Source: Salipiger sp. CCB-MM3
GTDB taxonomy: Bacteria; Pseudomonadota; Alphaproteobacteria; Rhodobacterales; Rhodobacteraceae
Direction: 5' to 3'
Length of the DNA stretch: 64,000 bases
Assembly: GCF_001687105.1 (NCBI RefSeq)
Contig: NZ_CP014596.1
Location: 1,301,001 to 1,365,000, forward strand
Shown here in pieces: positions 48,115 to 55,749 of this stretch. The number at the start of each line of letters is the position of its first letter. Positions within the stretch are counted from its first letter, which is position 1. Below the pieces are notes generated by a model. It was not told the origin of the DNA. It worked only from the letters and a program-made list of their open reading frames with translations, and ran no database searches. A program made the position numbers and the translations under genes.

Positions 48115-48290
48115 GCAAAGGCCCATGGCGAGAGATATCTCGCTGGGTGTTTCAGGCCGTGTGCCGCTGCTCGGAAGGGTAAGGGGAACAGCGGCGATCC
48201 CAGGGAGGAGGAGAGGGATCGCCGCCAATTTCCGGAGCTCAGGGAGGAGGAGAGAGCCCCAGGAAACCCGATGACGCATCGCTGCGTCGT
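48115..48290 (-). ncRNA. candidate anti-Shine-Dalgarno small RNA of the 'cuckoo'/CcsR type
   Basis: Read on the minus strand, two stem-loops present the same 13-nt loop UCUCCUCCUCCCU containing CCUCCUCCC. Hairpin 1 pairs 48254-48262 with 48232-48240 (9 bp, two G-U; loop 48241-48253). Hairpin 2 pairs 48215-48225 with 48191-48201 (11 bp, perfect; loop 48202-48214). A 6-nt A/U-rich linker joins them. A third hairpin (48122-48147, bulged) followed by CUUUGCUGUUU could end the RNA. Paired hairpins with CCUCCUCCC loops define the alphaproteobacterial cuckoo RNAs (CcsR in Rhodobacter), which can mask ribosome-binding sites. Transcript ends are approximate; I see no DUF1127 gene upstream, as occurs beside Rhodobacter ccsR. 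Confidence 0.75.
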
Positions 48291-48981
48291 GTCTTGAAGT
48301 TAGCCAATGCTGCAGCGCCGCACAATGGTCAGCTTTGCAGACCTGTCTTGCCGTGGCGTCATAGCAACAGGCGCGCCGTGGCTCTGCTCAAAAGGTGAGC
48401 ATTGGGAGGGGCTTGGCGGCTGTCGGAGATACGAAATGCTTCAGCTTGAAAGCGCGACCCGAAACATTTGCTCATTGATTGAGCAAATGCGCCGAGCGCG
48501 CCATGGAATGACCTGAGCAATACAAAAATTGCTATGCGCTGGTTCCGCGCTGATGAACGATGCTTATCTGAAGGGGTATCCGGCCGCCCCAAACCCTCCC
48601 GAAGGGGCGACCGGATCGTTGCAGATGGCTACTCCTCCCAAAGCGCCATCATGCTGGTCGATCTGCTGAGCGCCTTGCGCCAGTGGGTCGACCGGAATGT
48701 CGTGTCGTGAACACAACACATGAAGAATTGGTGACTGTCCAGTGATTTCTCACCGGCAGACGTTGCGTCACAGCCTGCATTTTAGGCATGCGGCTGCCTG
48801 TGACAGCAAGCTGCGCACGCATAGCGCGAGCAAACCTCGCCTCCAGCAGCCCTGTTTATAGTCACGACAGCCGGCATTCCCTTTGACTGCAGGGGTTTGA
48901 AAGCTACGCGCCGGGGCCTATACCAAGGGCAAGCCGCGCTCAGCGCGCCCTACCCCCAAAGCCCTGCGAGGAGCCCGGACC
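48291..48981. other. gene-poor intergenic stretch
   Basis: No convincing gene. On the minus strand, TTGAGC (complement of 48385-48390) followed about 18 nt later by TTGCTAT is a possible promoter for the small RNA. On the + strand a 58-codon frame at 48534-48710 (MRWFRADERCLL..., ending VDRNVVS) has no Shine-Dalgarno and no family I recognise; it may be a gene remnant. GTCACAG (48767-48773) and CTGTGAC (48798-48804) form an inverted repeat upstream of the CinA-like gene. Base use is less GC-biased than in the flanking genes. Confidence 0.5.
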
Positions 48982-49707
48982 ATGCCCAATCCCACCGCCG
49001 CCATGCTGGTCATCGGAGATGAAATCCTCGCCGGTCGCACGCGCGATTCGAACATGCACTATCTGGCGCAGGAACTGACGAAGCACGGCATCGACCTGCG
49101 CGAGGCGCGGATGGTGGCGGACGATCATGATGCCATCGTCGCAGCGGTGACCACGCTCAAAGACGGCCATGATCACCTCTTCACCTCGGGCGGGATCGGC
49201 CCGACCCATGACGACATCACCGCCGACGCGGTGGCGGGTGCCTTTGGCGCGTCGATCGGCGTGCGTCAGGACGCTTATGATCTGTTGGCCGCGCATTACG
49301 AGCGGTCGGGACGCGAGTTCAACGAGGCGCGCCAGCGTATGGCACGCATCCCCGAGGGCGCGACGCTGATCGACAACCCGGTCTCCATCGCGCCCGGCTT
49401 CACCCTTGGCAATGTGCATGTGATGGCCGGTGTGCCGTCGGTGTTCGAGGCGATGGTGGCCTCGGTGCTGCCGAAGCTGACCGGCGGCGCGCCGCTGCTG
49501 TCGCAATCCCTGCGGATCGAACGCGGCGAAGGCGAGATCGCCGGACCGCTGGCGCAGCTCGCGGCGGATTTCCCTGACCTGTCGATCGGATCCTACCCAT
49601 TCCAGAAAGATGGGATCTACGGCGCGAACATCGTCATCCGTGGCTCTGAAGGCGCGCGCGTCGATGCGGCAATGACGCGCCTCGCCGCGCTCTTTCCCGC
49701 AAGCTGA
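48982..49707 (+). CDS. CinA-like molybdopterin-binding domain protein
   Basis: A 241-aa MoaB/MogA-fold protein of the competence/damage-inducible protein A N-terminal family. Motifs: AMLVIGDEILAGRTRDSN (about 8-25) and HLFTSGGIGPTHDDITADAVAGAFG (about 65-89). The C-terminal nicotinamide-nucleotide amidase domain of full-length CinA is absent, as in many alphaproteobacteria. GCGAGGAGC precedes the ATG. In E. coli-type relatives this domain hydrolyses ADP-ribose-like nucleotides; here the role is inferred. Confidence 0.87.
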   Translation: MPNPTAAMLVIGDEILAGRTRDSNMHYLAQELTKHGIDLREARMVADDHDAIVAAVTTLKDGHDHLFTSGGIGPTHDDITADAVAGAFGASIGVRQDAYDLLAAHYERSGREFNEARQRMARIPEGATLIDNPVSIAPGFTLGNVHVMAGVPSVFEAMVASVLPKLTGGAPLLSQSLRIERGEGEIAGPLAQLAADFPDLSIGSYPFQKDGIYGANIVIRGSEGARVDAAMTRLAALFPAS

Positions 49708-49796
49708 CCGGGCCGATTGCCCTCGCCCGCCACAGCCGCCATAGATGATGGCAAGGATGTAACCCGTACCGGCCGCGCCGCCGGCAGAGTGCCAAG

Positions 49797-50522
49797 ATGA
49801 CGCCAGACCTGCCAAGCCTCTACGCCACGATCGACACCACTTGGCCCGCCGCCTCAAAGGTGGCCGCGGGTCCGTGGCTGCTGCGACAGGGCGCGGGCGG
49901 CGGCAAGCGGGTGTCGTGCATCACCGCCGAGGATGGCTGGAGCCCCGACGATTTGCAGGCCGCCGAACAGGCGCAGCGGATGATGCAGCAGCAGCCGCTC
50001 TTCATGATCCGCGCCGGAGAGACGGCGCTGGACGTGGCGCTCGACTCGCGCGGCTATGAACTGATCGACGAGGTCAACCTCTGGGCCTGCCCGATTGCCC
50101 GGCTGACGCAGACGCCGCCGCACCGGATGAGCGCCTTCTCGCTCTGGGAGCCGCTGGCGGTGATGCGCGAGATCTGGGCCAAGGGCGGCATCGGCCCGGC
50201 GCGCGTGGGGGTGATGGAGCGCGCCGAATGCCCCAAAACGGCGCTCTTCGGGCGCGTCTCCGACAAGCCTGCCGGGGCGGGCTATTGCGGCATCCACGAC
50301 GGCATCGCCATGGTGCACGCGCTGGAGGTTCTGGGCGCGCACCGTGGCAAGGGTGTGGGCAAGGCCATGATGCGCCGCGCCGCGATCTGGGCCGAGGACC
50401 GGGGCGCGAAATGGATGTCGGTGGTCTGCCTGCGCGACAACGATGCGGCCAATGGCCTCTATGCTTCCCTCGGGATGGTGCTTGTGGGACAGTACCACTA
50501 CCGCATCAAACCCGGGACCTGA
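49797..50522 (+). CDS. GNAT-family N-acetyltransferase
   Basis: A 241-aa protein with a C-terminal GNAT fold. The acetyl-CoA pyrophosphate loop is HRGKGVGKAMMRRAA (about 181-195), preceded by an AMVHALEVLGA strand and followed by the NDAANGLYASLGM motif typical of the fold. The N-terminal ~100 residues are less conserved. Acceptor unknown. It starts 89 nt after the CinA-like gene and is followed after 4 nt by the AhpD-like gene. Confidence 0.85.
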   Translation: MTPDLPSLYATIDTTWPAASKVAAGPWLLRQGAGGGKRVSCITAEDGWSPDDLQAAEQAQRMMQQQPLFMIRAGETALDVALDSRGYELIDEVNLWACPIARLTQTPPHRMSAFSLWEPLAVMREIWAKGGIGPARVGVMERAECPKTALFGRVSDKPAGAGYCGIHDGIAMVHALEVLGAHRGKGVGKAMMRRAAIWAEDRGAKWMSVVCLRDNDAANGLYASLGMVLVGQYHYRIKPGT

Positions 50523-50526
50523 GCGC

Positions 50527-51096
50527 ATGACCAAGGACAGACCCACCGCCCTCGATCTGCCGATGGTCGACCCGCTTCCAGAGCGCACCCAGAAGTATTT
50601 CGACGTCTGCGAGGACAAGCTCGGGATGGTGCCCAATGTCCTGAAAGCGCATGCTTTCGACATCGCCAAGCTCGACGCCTTCACCGGGCTCTACAACGAG
50701 TTGATGCTGGCGGACTCGGGTCTGTCCAAGCTGGAACGCGAGATGATTGCCGTGGTGGTCTCGTCGATCAACCGCTGCTTCTACTGCCTGACCGCCCATG
50801 GCGCCGCCGTGCGCGACTTGTCGGGGGATCCGCAACTTGGCGAGATGCTGGTGATGAACTGGCGCGTCGCCGACCTGCCGCACCGCCAGCGCGCCATGCT
50901 GAGCTTTGCCGAGAAGATGACCAAGGCCAGCGCCGAGATCGCCGAATATGACCGCGAAGCCCTGCGCGACGCGGGGTTCTCTGAGCGCGACATCTGGGAC
51001 ATTGCCAATGTGGCGGGCTTTTTCAACATGACCAACCGGGTGGCCAGCGCCACCGATATGCGGCCGAATGACGACTACCACACGCAGGCGCGCTAA
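50527..51096 (+). CDS. carboxymuconolactone decarboxylase/AhpD-like peroxidase-related protein
   Basis: A 189-aa all-helical AhpD-superfamily protein of the peroxidase-related (YciW/PA0269) type. The redox motif CFYCLTAHG (Cys-x-x-Cys with downstream His, about 83-91) suggests alkylhydroperoxidase or disulfide-exchange activity. ATG 50527 follows the GNAT stop by 4 nt; an upstream in-frame start lies inside the GNAT gene. Its 3' end overlaps the OmpA-family gene by 29 nt. Confidence 0.87.
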   Translation: MTKDRPTALDLPMVDPLPERTQKYFDVCEDKLGMVPNVLKAHAFDIAKLDAFTGLYNELMLADSGLSKLEREMIAVVVSSINRCFYCLTAHGAAVRDLSGDPQLGEMLVMNWRVADLPHRQRAMLSFAEKMTKASAEIAEYDREALRDAGFSERDIWDIANVAGFFNMTNRVASATDMRPNDDYHTQAR

Positions 51097-52054
51097 ACGC
51101 CTCCTCCCTGCCCTCGCGCTGTCGCTTCTCTTTGCAGCGCCAGTTGCGGCGCTCGACCTTTCGCTGCCCGCGACCGCCCGGCTGGCGGAAGAGCGCATCA
51201 CCGATCCCGGCAGCTACGCCGTGCCGATCGCGCCCTGGACCGAGATGGAGGGGCTGCCCACCGCCGCCGTTGAGGGCCGCGTGCAGCGGCAGGCGTGGCG
51301 GCTCGACGCCTCGGGGCTGACGGTCTTGCAGATCATCGACCCGCTGCGCGCGCAGTTCGTCGATGCCGGCTGGGACATCTTGCTCGACTGCGAAGCGCGC
51401 AGCTGCGGCGGCTTTGACTTCCGCTTCGCCACCGAGGTGATGCGCGCGCCGGCGATGTATGTCGACCTCACCGCCTACCGTTTCCTTGCGGCGCGCGGAC
51501 CCGGCGGAGAGGTCCTCACCGTTCTTGCCAGCCGCAGCCCCGCGGCGGGTTTCCTGCAGGTGATCCGCGTCACGCCAAATACGCCCACAACTGTCGCGCC
51601 TGCAGTGCCCGGAGCCGCCGAGGCTGAAAGCAGCGAAGACGCCAACGCCGAGCCCGTGGTTGCCAGCGCCGAGCGCGACCTGATCGATACGCTGGAAGAG
51701 AACGGCCATGCCATCCTGCGCGATCTCGCCTTCGCTTCCGGGGCAGATGAGCTTGGAGAGGGACCGATTGACTCGCTCGACCGGCTGGCCAGCTTCCTGC
51801 GCGAGGATCCCGCGCGGCGCGTGCTTTTCGTGGGGCACACCGATGCGACAGGCTCGGCCGAGGCCAATGTGGCGATCTCGCGCAAGCGAGCCAACGCCGC
51901 GCGCAGCTATCTGCGGCAGCGCCACGATATCCCGGCAGCACAGATGGAGGCCGATGGCGCGGGCTATCTCGCGCCTGTGGCAAGCAATCTTGTCGAGCAA
52001 GGCCGCGAAGAGAACCGCCGTGTCGAGGTCGTGCTGCTGCCAGCGGTGGAGTGA
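51068..52054 (+). CDS. OmpA-family protein with periplasmic N-domain
   Basis: A 328-aa exported protein. The signal peptide is RRRAKRLLPALALSLLFAAPVAA-L (cleavage near 28). The N-domain (~30-175) resembles the DUF4892-type domain; then comes an Ala/Pro/Glu-rich linker and a C-terminal OmpA peptidoglycan-binding domain (~205-325) with VLFVGHTDATGSAEANVAISRKRANAARSYL and the NRRVEVVLL end. The start overlaps the preceding gene by 29 nt, so translation is probably coupled. It links the envelope to peptidoglycan; there is no beta-barrel. Confidence 0.87.
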   Translation: MTTTTRRRAKRLLPALALSLLFAAPVAALDLSLPATARLAEERITDPGSYAVPIAPWTEMEGLPTAAVEGRVQRQAWRLDASGLTVLQIIDPLRAQFVDAGWDILLDCEARSCGGFDFRFATEVMRAPAMYVDLTAYRFLAARGPGGEVLTVLASRSPAAGFLQVIRVTPNTPTTVAPAVPGAAEAESSEDANAEPVVASAERDLIDTLEENGHAILRDLAFASGADELGEGPIDSLDRLASFLREDPARRVLFVGHTDATGSAEANVAISRKRANAARSYLRQRHDIPAAQMEADGAGYLAPVASNLVEQGREENRRVEVVLLPAVE

Positions 52055-52081
52055 CCGCCGACCGAGCTTAGCTTTGATGCC

Positions 52082-52987
52082 TCAGGGGACCAGATCGCCA
52101 ACGCGGCCCGAGATCGGAGCGCCCTGCTCGCGCAGCACCGTGTCGAGATAGGCCTCGAACTGCATCGCAAGCTCGCGCGCCGGGCCGCCCACTTCGGTGC
52201 GAGAGACGACCACGCGCCGCTCGGTGTCGTAGTCGGGCAGCACGCGGGTCAGGCGCCCTACCCCCAGATCCCGCGCCACCACGAAATCCGGCAGGCAAGC
52301 GATGCCCAGACCGGCAAGGCAGGCTTCGAGCACGGTGCGGGTGTCGGAAAGCTCGATCCGCCGTTCGGTGGTCACCGGCGTGTCCGCGCCGCGCCGATCG
52401 GTCAGCGTCCAGATCACGCTCTCTTGCTCCGAAGGCAGATGCAGCAACCGATGCGAGGCCAGATCGCTGGCGCTGTTGGGGCGGCCCTGCGTCGCGAGAT
52501 AGAGCGAGGAGGCCACCACCACATGGGTGCTCACCGCCAGCGGGCGCCCGTCCATCACATCGCCTGCCTCGGTCGAGATGGACATATCGCAGCCCTCGGT
52601 CCCGGCGGGTTCGAACACCACCGACCCATCGGGATGCGACGCCAGAAAGCGACCGAGCCGCGGCAGGATCATATGCTCGACCAGTTCCGCCGGCGCGGCG
52701 ATCCGCAGCGCGGCCTCCTGCGGCTCTGCCAGCGCGCGCGCACAGGTGTCGGCCCAGTCGGCCTCGGCCAGCAGCTGCCGGGTCCAGCGGTAGTAGTGAT
52801 TGCCTTCGGTGGTCGGGCGGACCTGCCGGGTGGTGCGTTCAAAGAGCTTCAGACCAAGCCGTCGTTCCAGCGCAGCAACATTCTTTGAGACCGCCGCTTT
52901 CGACATTCCGAGTGCTTCTGCCGCAGCGGTGAACCCGCCGTGATCCATCACATGTGTGAACGCACGCAACTCGGCAAACTTGTCCAT
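52082..52987 (-). CDS. LysR-family regulator (CrgA-like subgroup)
   Basis: A 301-aa LysR regulator. The HTH FTHVMDHGGFTAAAEALGMSKAAVSKNVAALERRLGLKLFERTTRQVRPT (about 10-59) has the CrgA/AaeR-subgroup wording, with an effector domain at 88-295. It is divergent from the TetR gene at 53126 across a 138-nt region with an inverted repeat, so the two may cross-regulate. No obvious target operon of its own. Its 3' end lies 27 nt from the OmpA-family gene. Confidence 0.88.
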   Translation of the reverse strand: MDKFAELRAFTHVMDHGGFTAAAEALGMSKAAVSKNVAALERRLGLKLFERTTRQVRPTTEGNHYYRWTRQLLAEADWADTCARALAEPQEAALRIAAPAELVEHMILPRLGRFLASHPDGSVVFEPAGTEGCDMSISTEAGDVMDGRPLAVSTHVVVASSLYLATQGRPNSASDLASHRLLHLPSEQESVIWTLTDRRGADTPVTTERRIELSDTRTVLEACLAGLGIACLPDFVVARDLGVGRLTRVLPDYDTERRVVVSRTEVGGPARELAMQFEAYLDTVLREQGAPISGRVGDLVP

Positions 52988-53057
52988 TCCGACTCTCCAA
53001 AGACCTTACTGGGTAGTGCCCCGCCGCGGCTTATGTAGTCCAGAAGACAGTTTTTCA

Positions 53058-53088
53058 ACATTGTTAATTACACTGTTACTGACAATGT
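53058..53088. promoter_or_regulatory. inverted repeat ACATTGT-N17-ACAATGT in the LysR/TetR divergent region
   Basis: The arms at 53058-53064 and 53082-53088 flank an AT-rich centre containing GTTAATTAC and TGTTAC. It lies 38 nt upstream of the TetR start and 71 nt from the LysR start, as expected for a TetR-type autoregulatory operator overlapping both promoters. Confidence 0.5.
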
Positions 53089-53125
53089 CATGGACTTTCC
53101 GCAAATGTGCCTTAATCTCAGTGAC

Positions 53126-53776
53126 ATGACCCAGAAATCTCCCCGCCATCGCAGCAAAGAGGAAAAGAGTGCCGCCACCCGCGCCCGGCTGATTTCCGCC
53201 GCCCGGCGCCTTTTTGATAAGCACGGTTACCACAATGTCTCGGTTACCGAGATCGCCCGCGCCGCCGGTGTCACCCACGGGATGATTCACGTCTACTTCC
53301 ATTCCAAGGCCGGGCTGCTCTATGCGCTGATCCGCGACAACAACGCGGCGCAGATCGACACGCTCTCGGGCTCATTGCACGAATATGCGACGTTCGAGGA
53401 AAAGCTGCGCCACATCGTGACCGTCTTCGCCGAAGATGACCTGTCCGACCCGCAACTGATGGCCGTGATGCAGGCTTATTTCTGGCAATGGCCCGCAGAG
53501 ACCGAAGCCGAGAATCGCCTGCAACTGCGGCAGGCGCTTGCGCCGCTTTGGCAGGCGCTGCGCGATGAGCCCCGCTTTGCGCACCGCAGCGACGCGGAAA
53601 TCGACGATGCCGTCGAGGCGTTCTACGGCATCTACAGCCACGGTCTGCGCCCGGCGGTCTATACCGGGGCCAGCGCGGCAGACTGCGCTGACCGGATTGT
53701 TTCCCGCAGCATGATGCTCTTTACTGGATTGTCTCAGCCCGCGAGCGGCGCAGGCGCCGTCGCAGCCGCCATCTAG
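53126..53776 (+). CDS. TetR-family transcriptional regulator
   Basis: A 216-aa TetR regulator. HTH: RARLISAARRLFDKHGYHNVSVTEIARAAGVTHGMIHVYFHSKAGLLYALI (about 20-70), then a helical ligand domain with FYGIYSHGLRPAVY. I chose ATG 53126 (MTQKSPRH) over 53090, because the latter falls in the inverted-repeat promoter region. Regulated genes are not evident beyond the divergent LysR gene. Confidence 0.86.
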   Translation: MTQKSPRHRSKEEKSAATRARLISAARRLFDKHGYHNVSVTEIARAAGVTHGMIHVYFHSKAGLLYALIRDNNAAQIDTLSGSLHEYATFEEKLRHIVTVFAEDDLSDPQLMAVMQAYFWQWPAETEAENRLQLRQALAPLWQALRDEPRFAHRSDAEIDDAVEAFYGIYSHGLRPAVYTGASAADCADRIVSRSMMLFTGLSQPASGAGAVAAAI

Positions 53777-53803
53777 AAGGCACCCTGCCCCCAGACAAAA
53801 AAA

Positions 53804-53824
53804 CACCCCGGTCGCGCCGGGGTG
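53804..53824 (-). terminator. terminator between convergent tetR and lysR genes
   Basis: The 8-bp stem CACCCCGG/CCGGGGTG with a TCGCG loop. On the minus strand it is followed by seven T (complement of 53797-53803), a good intrinsic terminator for the LysR gene at 53862. It may also stop the TetR transcript. Confidence 0.8.
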
Positions 53825-53861
53825 CAGGTTGGCTTGGATCGAACAGCCTGAGGAAAAACGT

Positions 53862-54773
53862 TTACCAGTCCTGCGGGCCTTTGTCGGCGAAGGCATGGAC
53901 GAGGAAGTCGATGAAGGCGCGGACCTTCGGTTGGGTGAAACGGCCCGGCGGATAAACCGCATAGATGCCCTGCGTCTCGACCGGCAGATCCGGGATCGCA
54001 TCTTCGACAAGCCCCTGCTTCATCGCATCGGCGTAAAGATACGACGGCAGATAGGCGATCCCGAGACCCGCGATACAGGCGTTGAGCAGCGACTGCCCGT
54101 CGTTGACCGAAAGCCAGCCAGCGGTGCGCACCTGACGCTTTTCGCCCGACGGCGCGGTCACCTTCCAGACGTTGCCCGACGACTGGTTGGAATAATGCAG
54201 CAGCTTGTGCTCGTTGAGATCGTCGATCCGCATCGGACGCCCGAACTTCTGGAAGTACGACGGCGAGGCGATCATCCGCTTGGTGGTATCGGTGAGCTTG
54301 CGGGCGCGCAGCGTACTGTCTTCCAACTCGCCGATGCGCACAGCCATGTCGAAGCCTTCCGAGATCAATTCGACGTAGCGGTTGTTGAGCACCATGTTGA
54401 CGGTGATGTCGGGAAATTCGGCAAGGAACTCGCCCAGAACCGGGCTCAGATGGTTCACCCCGAAATCCGTCGCGACCGAGATGCGCAGCAGTCCCGAAGG
54501 CGCCGATTGCATGGAGGTGACCAGCGCGTCGGCTTCGCCTGCGTCGTTCAGCACACGGCGGGCGCGGTCGTAATAGGCAAGCCCGATCTCGGTCGGCGAG
54601 ACGCGGCGCGTCGTGCGGTTGAGCAGGCGCGCCCCCAGCCGGGCCTCCAGCGAGGAGACATGTTTCGAAACGGCCGACTTCGAGATCCCCATCTTCTTTG
54701 CCGCGTCTGTGAACCCTCCTTGGTCCACGACCATGGCAAAGGCCTCCATTTCGGTCAGTCGATCCATACCCAT
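53862..54773 (-). CDS. LysR-family regulator (CrgA-like subgroup)
   Basis: A 303-aa LysR regulator. The HTH FAMVVDQGGFTDAAKKMGISKSAVSKHVSSLEARLGARLLNRTTRRVSPTEIG (about 12-64) is similar in wording to the LysR at 52082, so the two are distant paralogs. The effector domain (90-298) ends FIDFLVHAFADKGPQDW. ATG 54773, or MDRLTEM 6 nt later. Stand-alone gene with its promoter in the 250-nt gap at 54774-55023, in which I see nothing else definite. Confidence 0.88.
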   Translation of the reverse strand: MGMDRLTEMEAFAMVVDQGGFTDAAKKMGISKSAVSKHVSSLEARLGARLLNRTTRRVSPTEIGLAYYDRARRVLNDAGEADALVTSMQSAPSGLLRISVATDFGVNHLSPVLGEFLAEFPDITVNMVLNNRYVELISEGFDMAVRIGELEDSTLRARKLTDTTKRMIASPSYFQKFGRPMRIDDLNEHKLLHYSNQSSGNVWKVTAPSGEKRQVRTAGWLSVNDGQSLLNACIAGLGIAYLPSYLYADAMKQGLVEDAIPDLPVETQGIYAVYPPGRFTQPKVRAFIDFLVHAFADKGPQDW

Positions 54774-55023
54774 ACCCTCACAATCGCTCGTCTGATATCG
54801 GTATCGTCCCGGAATGGGGCAGGACTTGGACGGAGCGGAGACAATATCGGGGTTTCGATGGGCACTGTGCCTGAGCGCGAAACCCGAAGGTAAAATGTGC
54901 TGAAGAACTGTTTCCGTCCTTCAAACGACCATGCCTGCCTCAGACCTCCGCCCGCCTTCGCCGCCGCCCTATGGTCACAATTACGGCCCTGCCCGTCTAT
55001 CAGGACCCCGAGCCAGACCGCGG

Positions 55024-55749
55024 CTAGTGCACTGCCCTCGCGCGACCGGCGAGCCAGCGCTCGTACTCGCGCTGCGCGCTCTCCAGCGTCTCGACGTTGA
55101 GCGTACGGGTGGTGAAGGCGCGGGACAGCGCCTTGACCCGCTTGTTCAGCGCCGGGCCCATATCCTCGCCCTCGACCCCAAGCTTGTCGTAAAGCGACAG
55201 CAGCCGGTTCTGGACGGTGCGCAGAGACATGCCGCGACGCTCGGCGATCAGCTTGTCCTGCAACCCAAGCGCAAGATCGAGCAGCACCGCATATTCGCTT
55301 TCATCCAGCGCATTGCGCGGCGAGGCGGTGCGACGCTGCAGCCGATGCACCTCGCGGTCGACCATGATCTGCCCCTCCATCAGCACCGCGCGCAGCGCCA
55401 GCTTCAGACGCTCGCGGGTGGCGGTCTTCAGCACGTAGCCATAGGCGCTGTCCTCGGGCACGATGCGCGAGATGCCCCGCAGATAGGCCTCGTCGGAATA
55501 ATTGGACCAGAACAGGATGCGCGTGCCGGGGCGCTCGGCCCAGATCGCGCGGGCGGCTTCGATGCCGTTCCGCCCGTCCATCTGCAGATCCATCACCACC
55601 GCCTCGATCCGGCCATCACGGGCCTCGGCCTCGCCAGCGGCACCGTCGGAGGCATGCAGCATCTCGGTCACCTCGGGCAGAGCCTCGGCAAGCGCGTCCT
55701 GCAGATAGGAGGCGTGAAACTGGTCGTCCTCGACAAGCAAGACTTTCAT
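55024..55749 (-). CDS. NarL/LuxR-type response regulator
   Basis: A 241-aa protein with receiver domain (acidic ED pair at 7-9, phospho-acceptor Asp54 in VVMDLQMDGRNG, Lys in YVLKTA) and a C-terminal LuxR-type HTH (LGLQDKLIAERRGMSLRTVQNRLLSLYDKLGV, about 168-198), then a further ~40-residue helical tail not usual in NarL. The start overlaps the kinase stop by 4 nt. The divergent sugar ABC operon is its probable target. Confidence 0.87.
   Translation of the reverse strand: MKVLLVEDDQFHASYLQDALAEALPEVTEMLHASDGAAGEAEARDGRIEAVVMDLQMDGRNGIEAARAIWAERPGTRILFWSNYSDEAYLRGISRIVPEDSAYGYVLKTATRERLKLALRAVLMEGQIMVDREVHRLQRRTASPRNALDESEYAVLLDLALGLQDKLIAERRGMSLRTVQNRLLSLYDKLGVEGEDMGPALNKRVKALSRAFTTRTLNVETLESAQREYERWLAGRARAVH

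Noticed and set aside
48291..48981. Insertion-sequence or transposase remnant in the gene-poor stretch
   Set aside because: No terminal inverted repeats, target duplication or recognisable transposase motif can be seen.
51577..51590. CAAATACGCCC resembling the tail of the extragenic repeat
   Set aside because: It lies inside the OmpA-family coding sequence and lacks the rest of the tail and the flanking palindrome, so it is coincidental.
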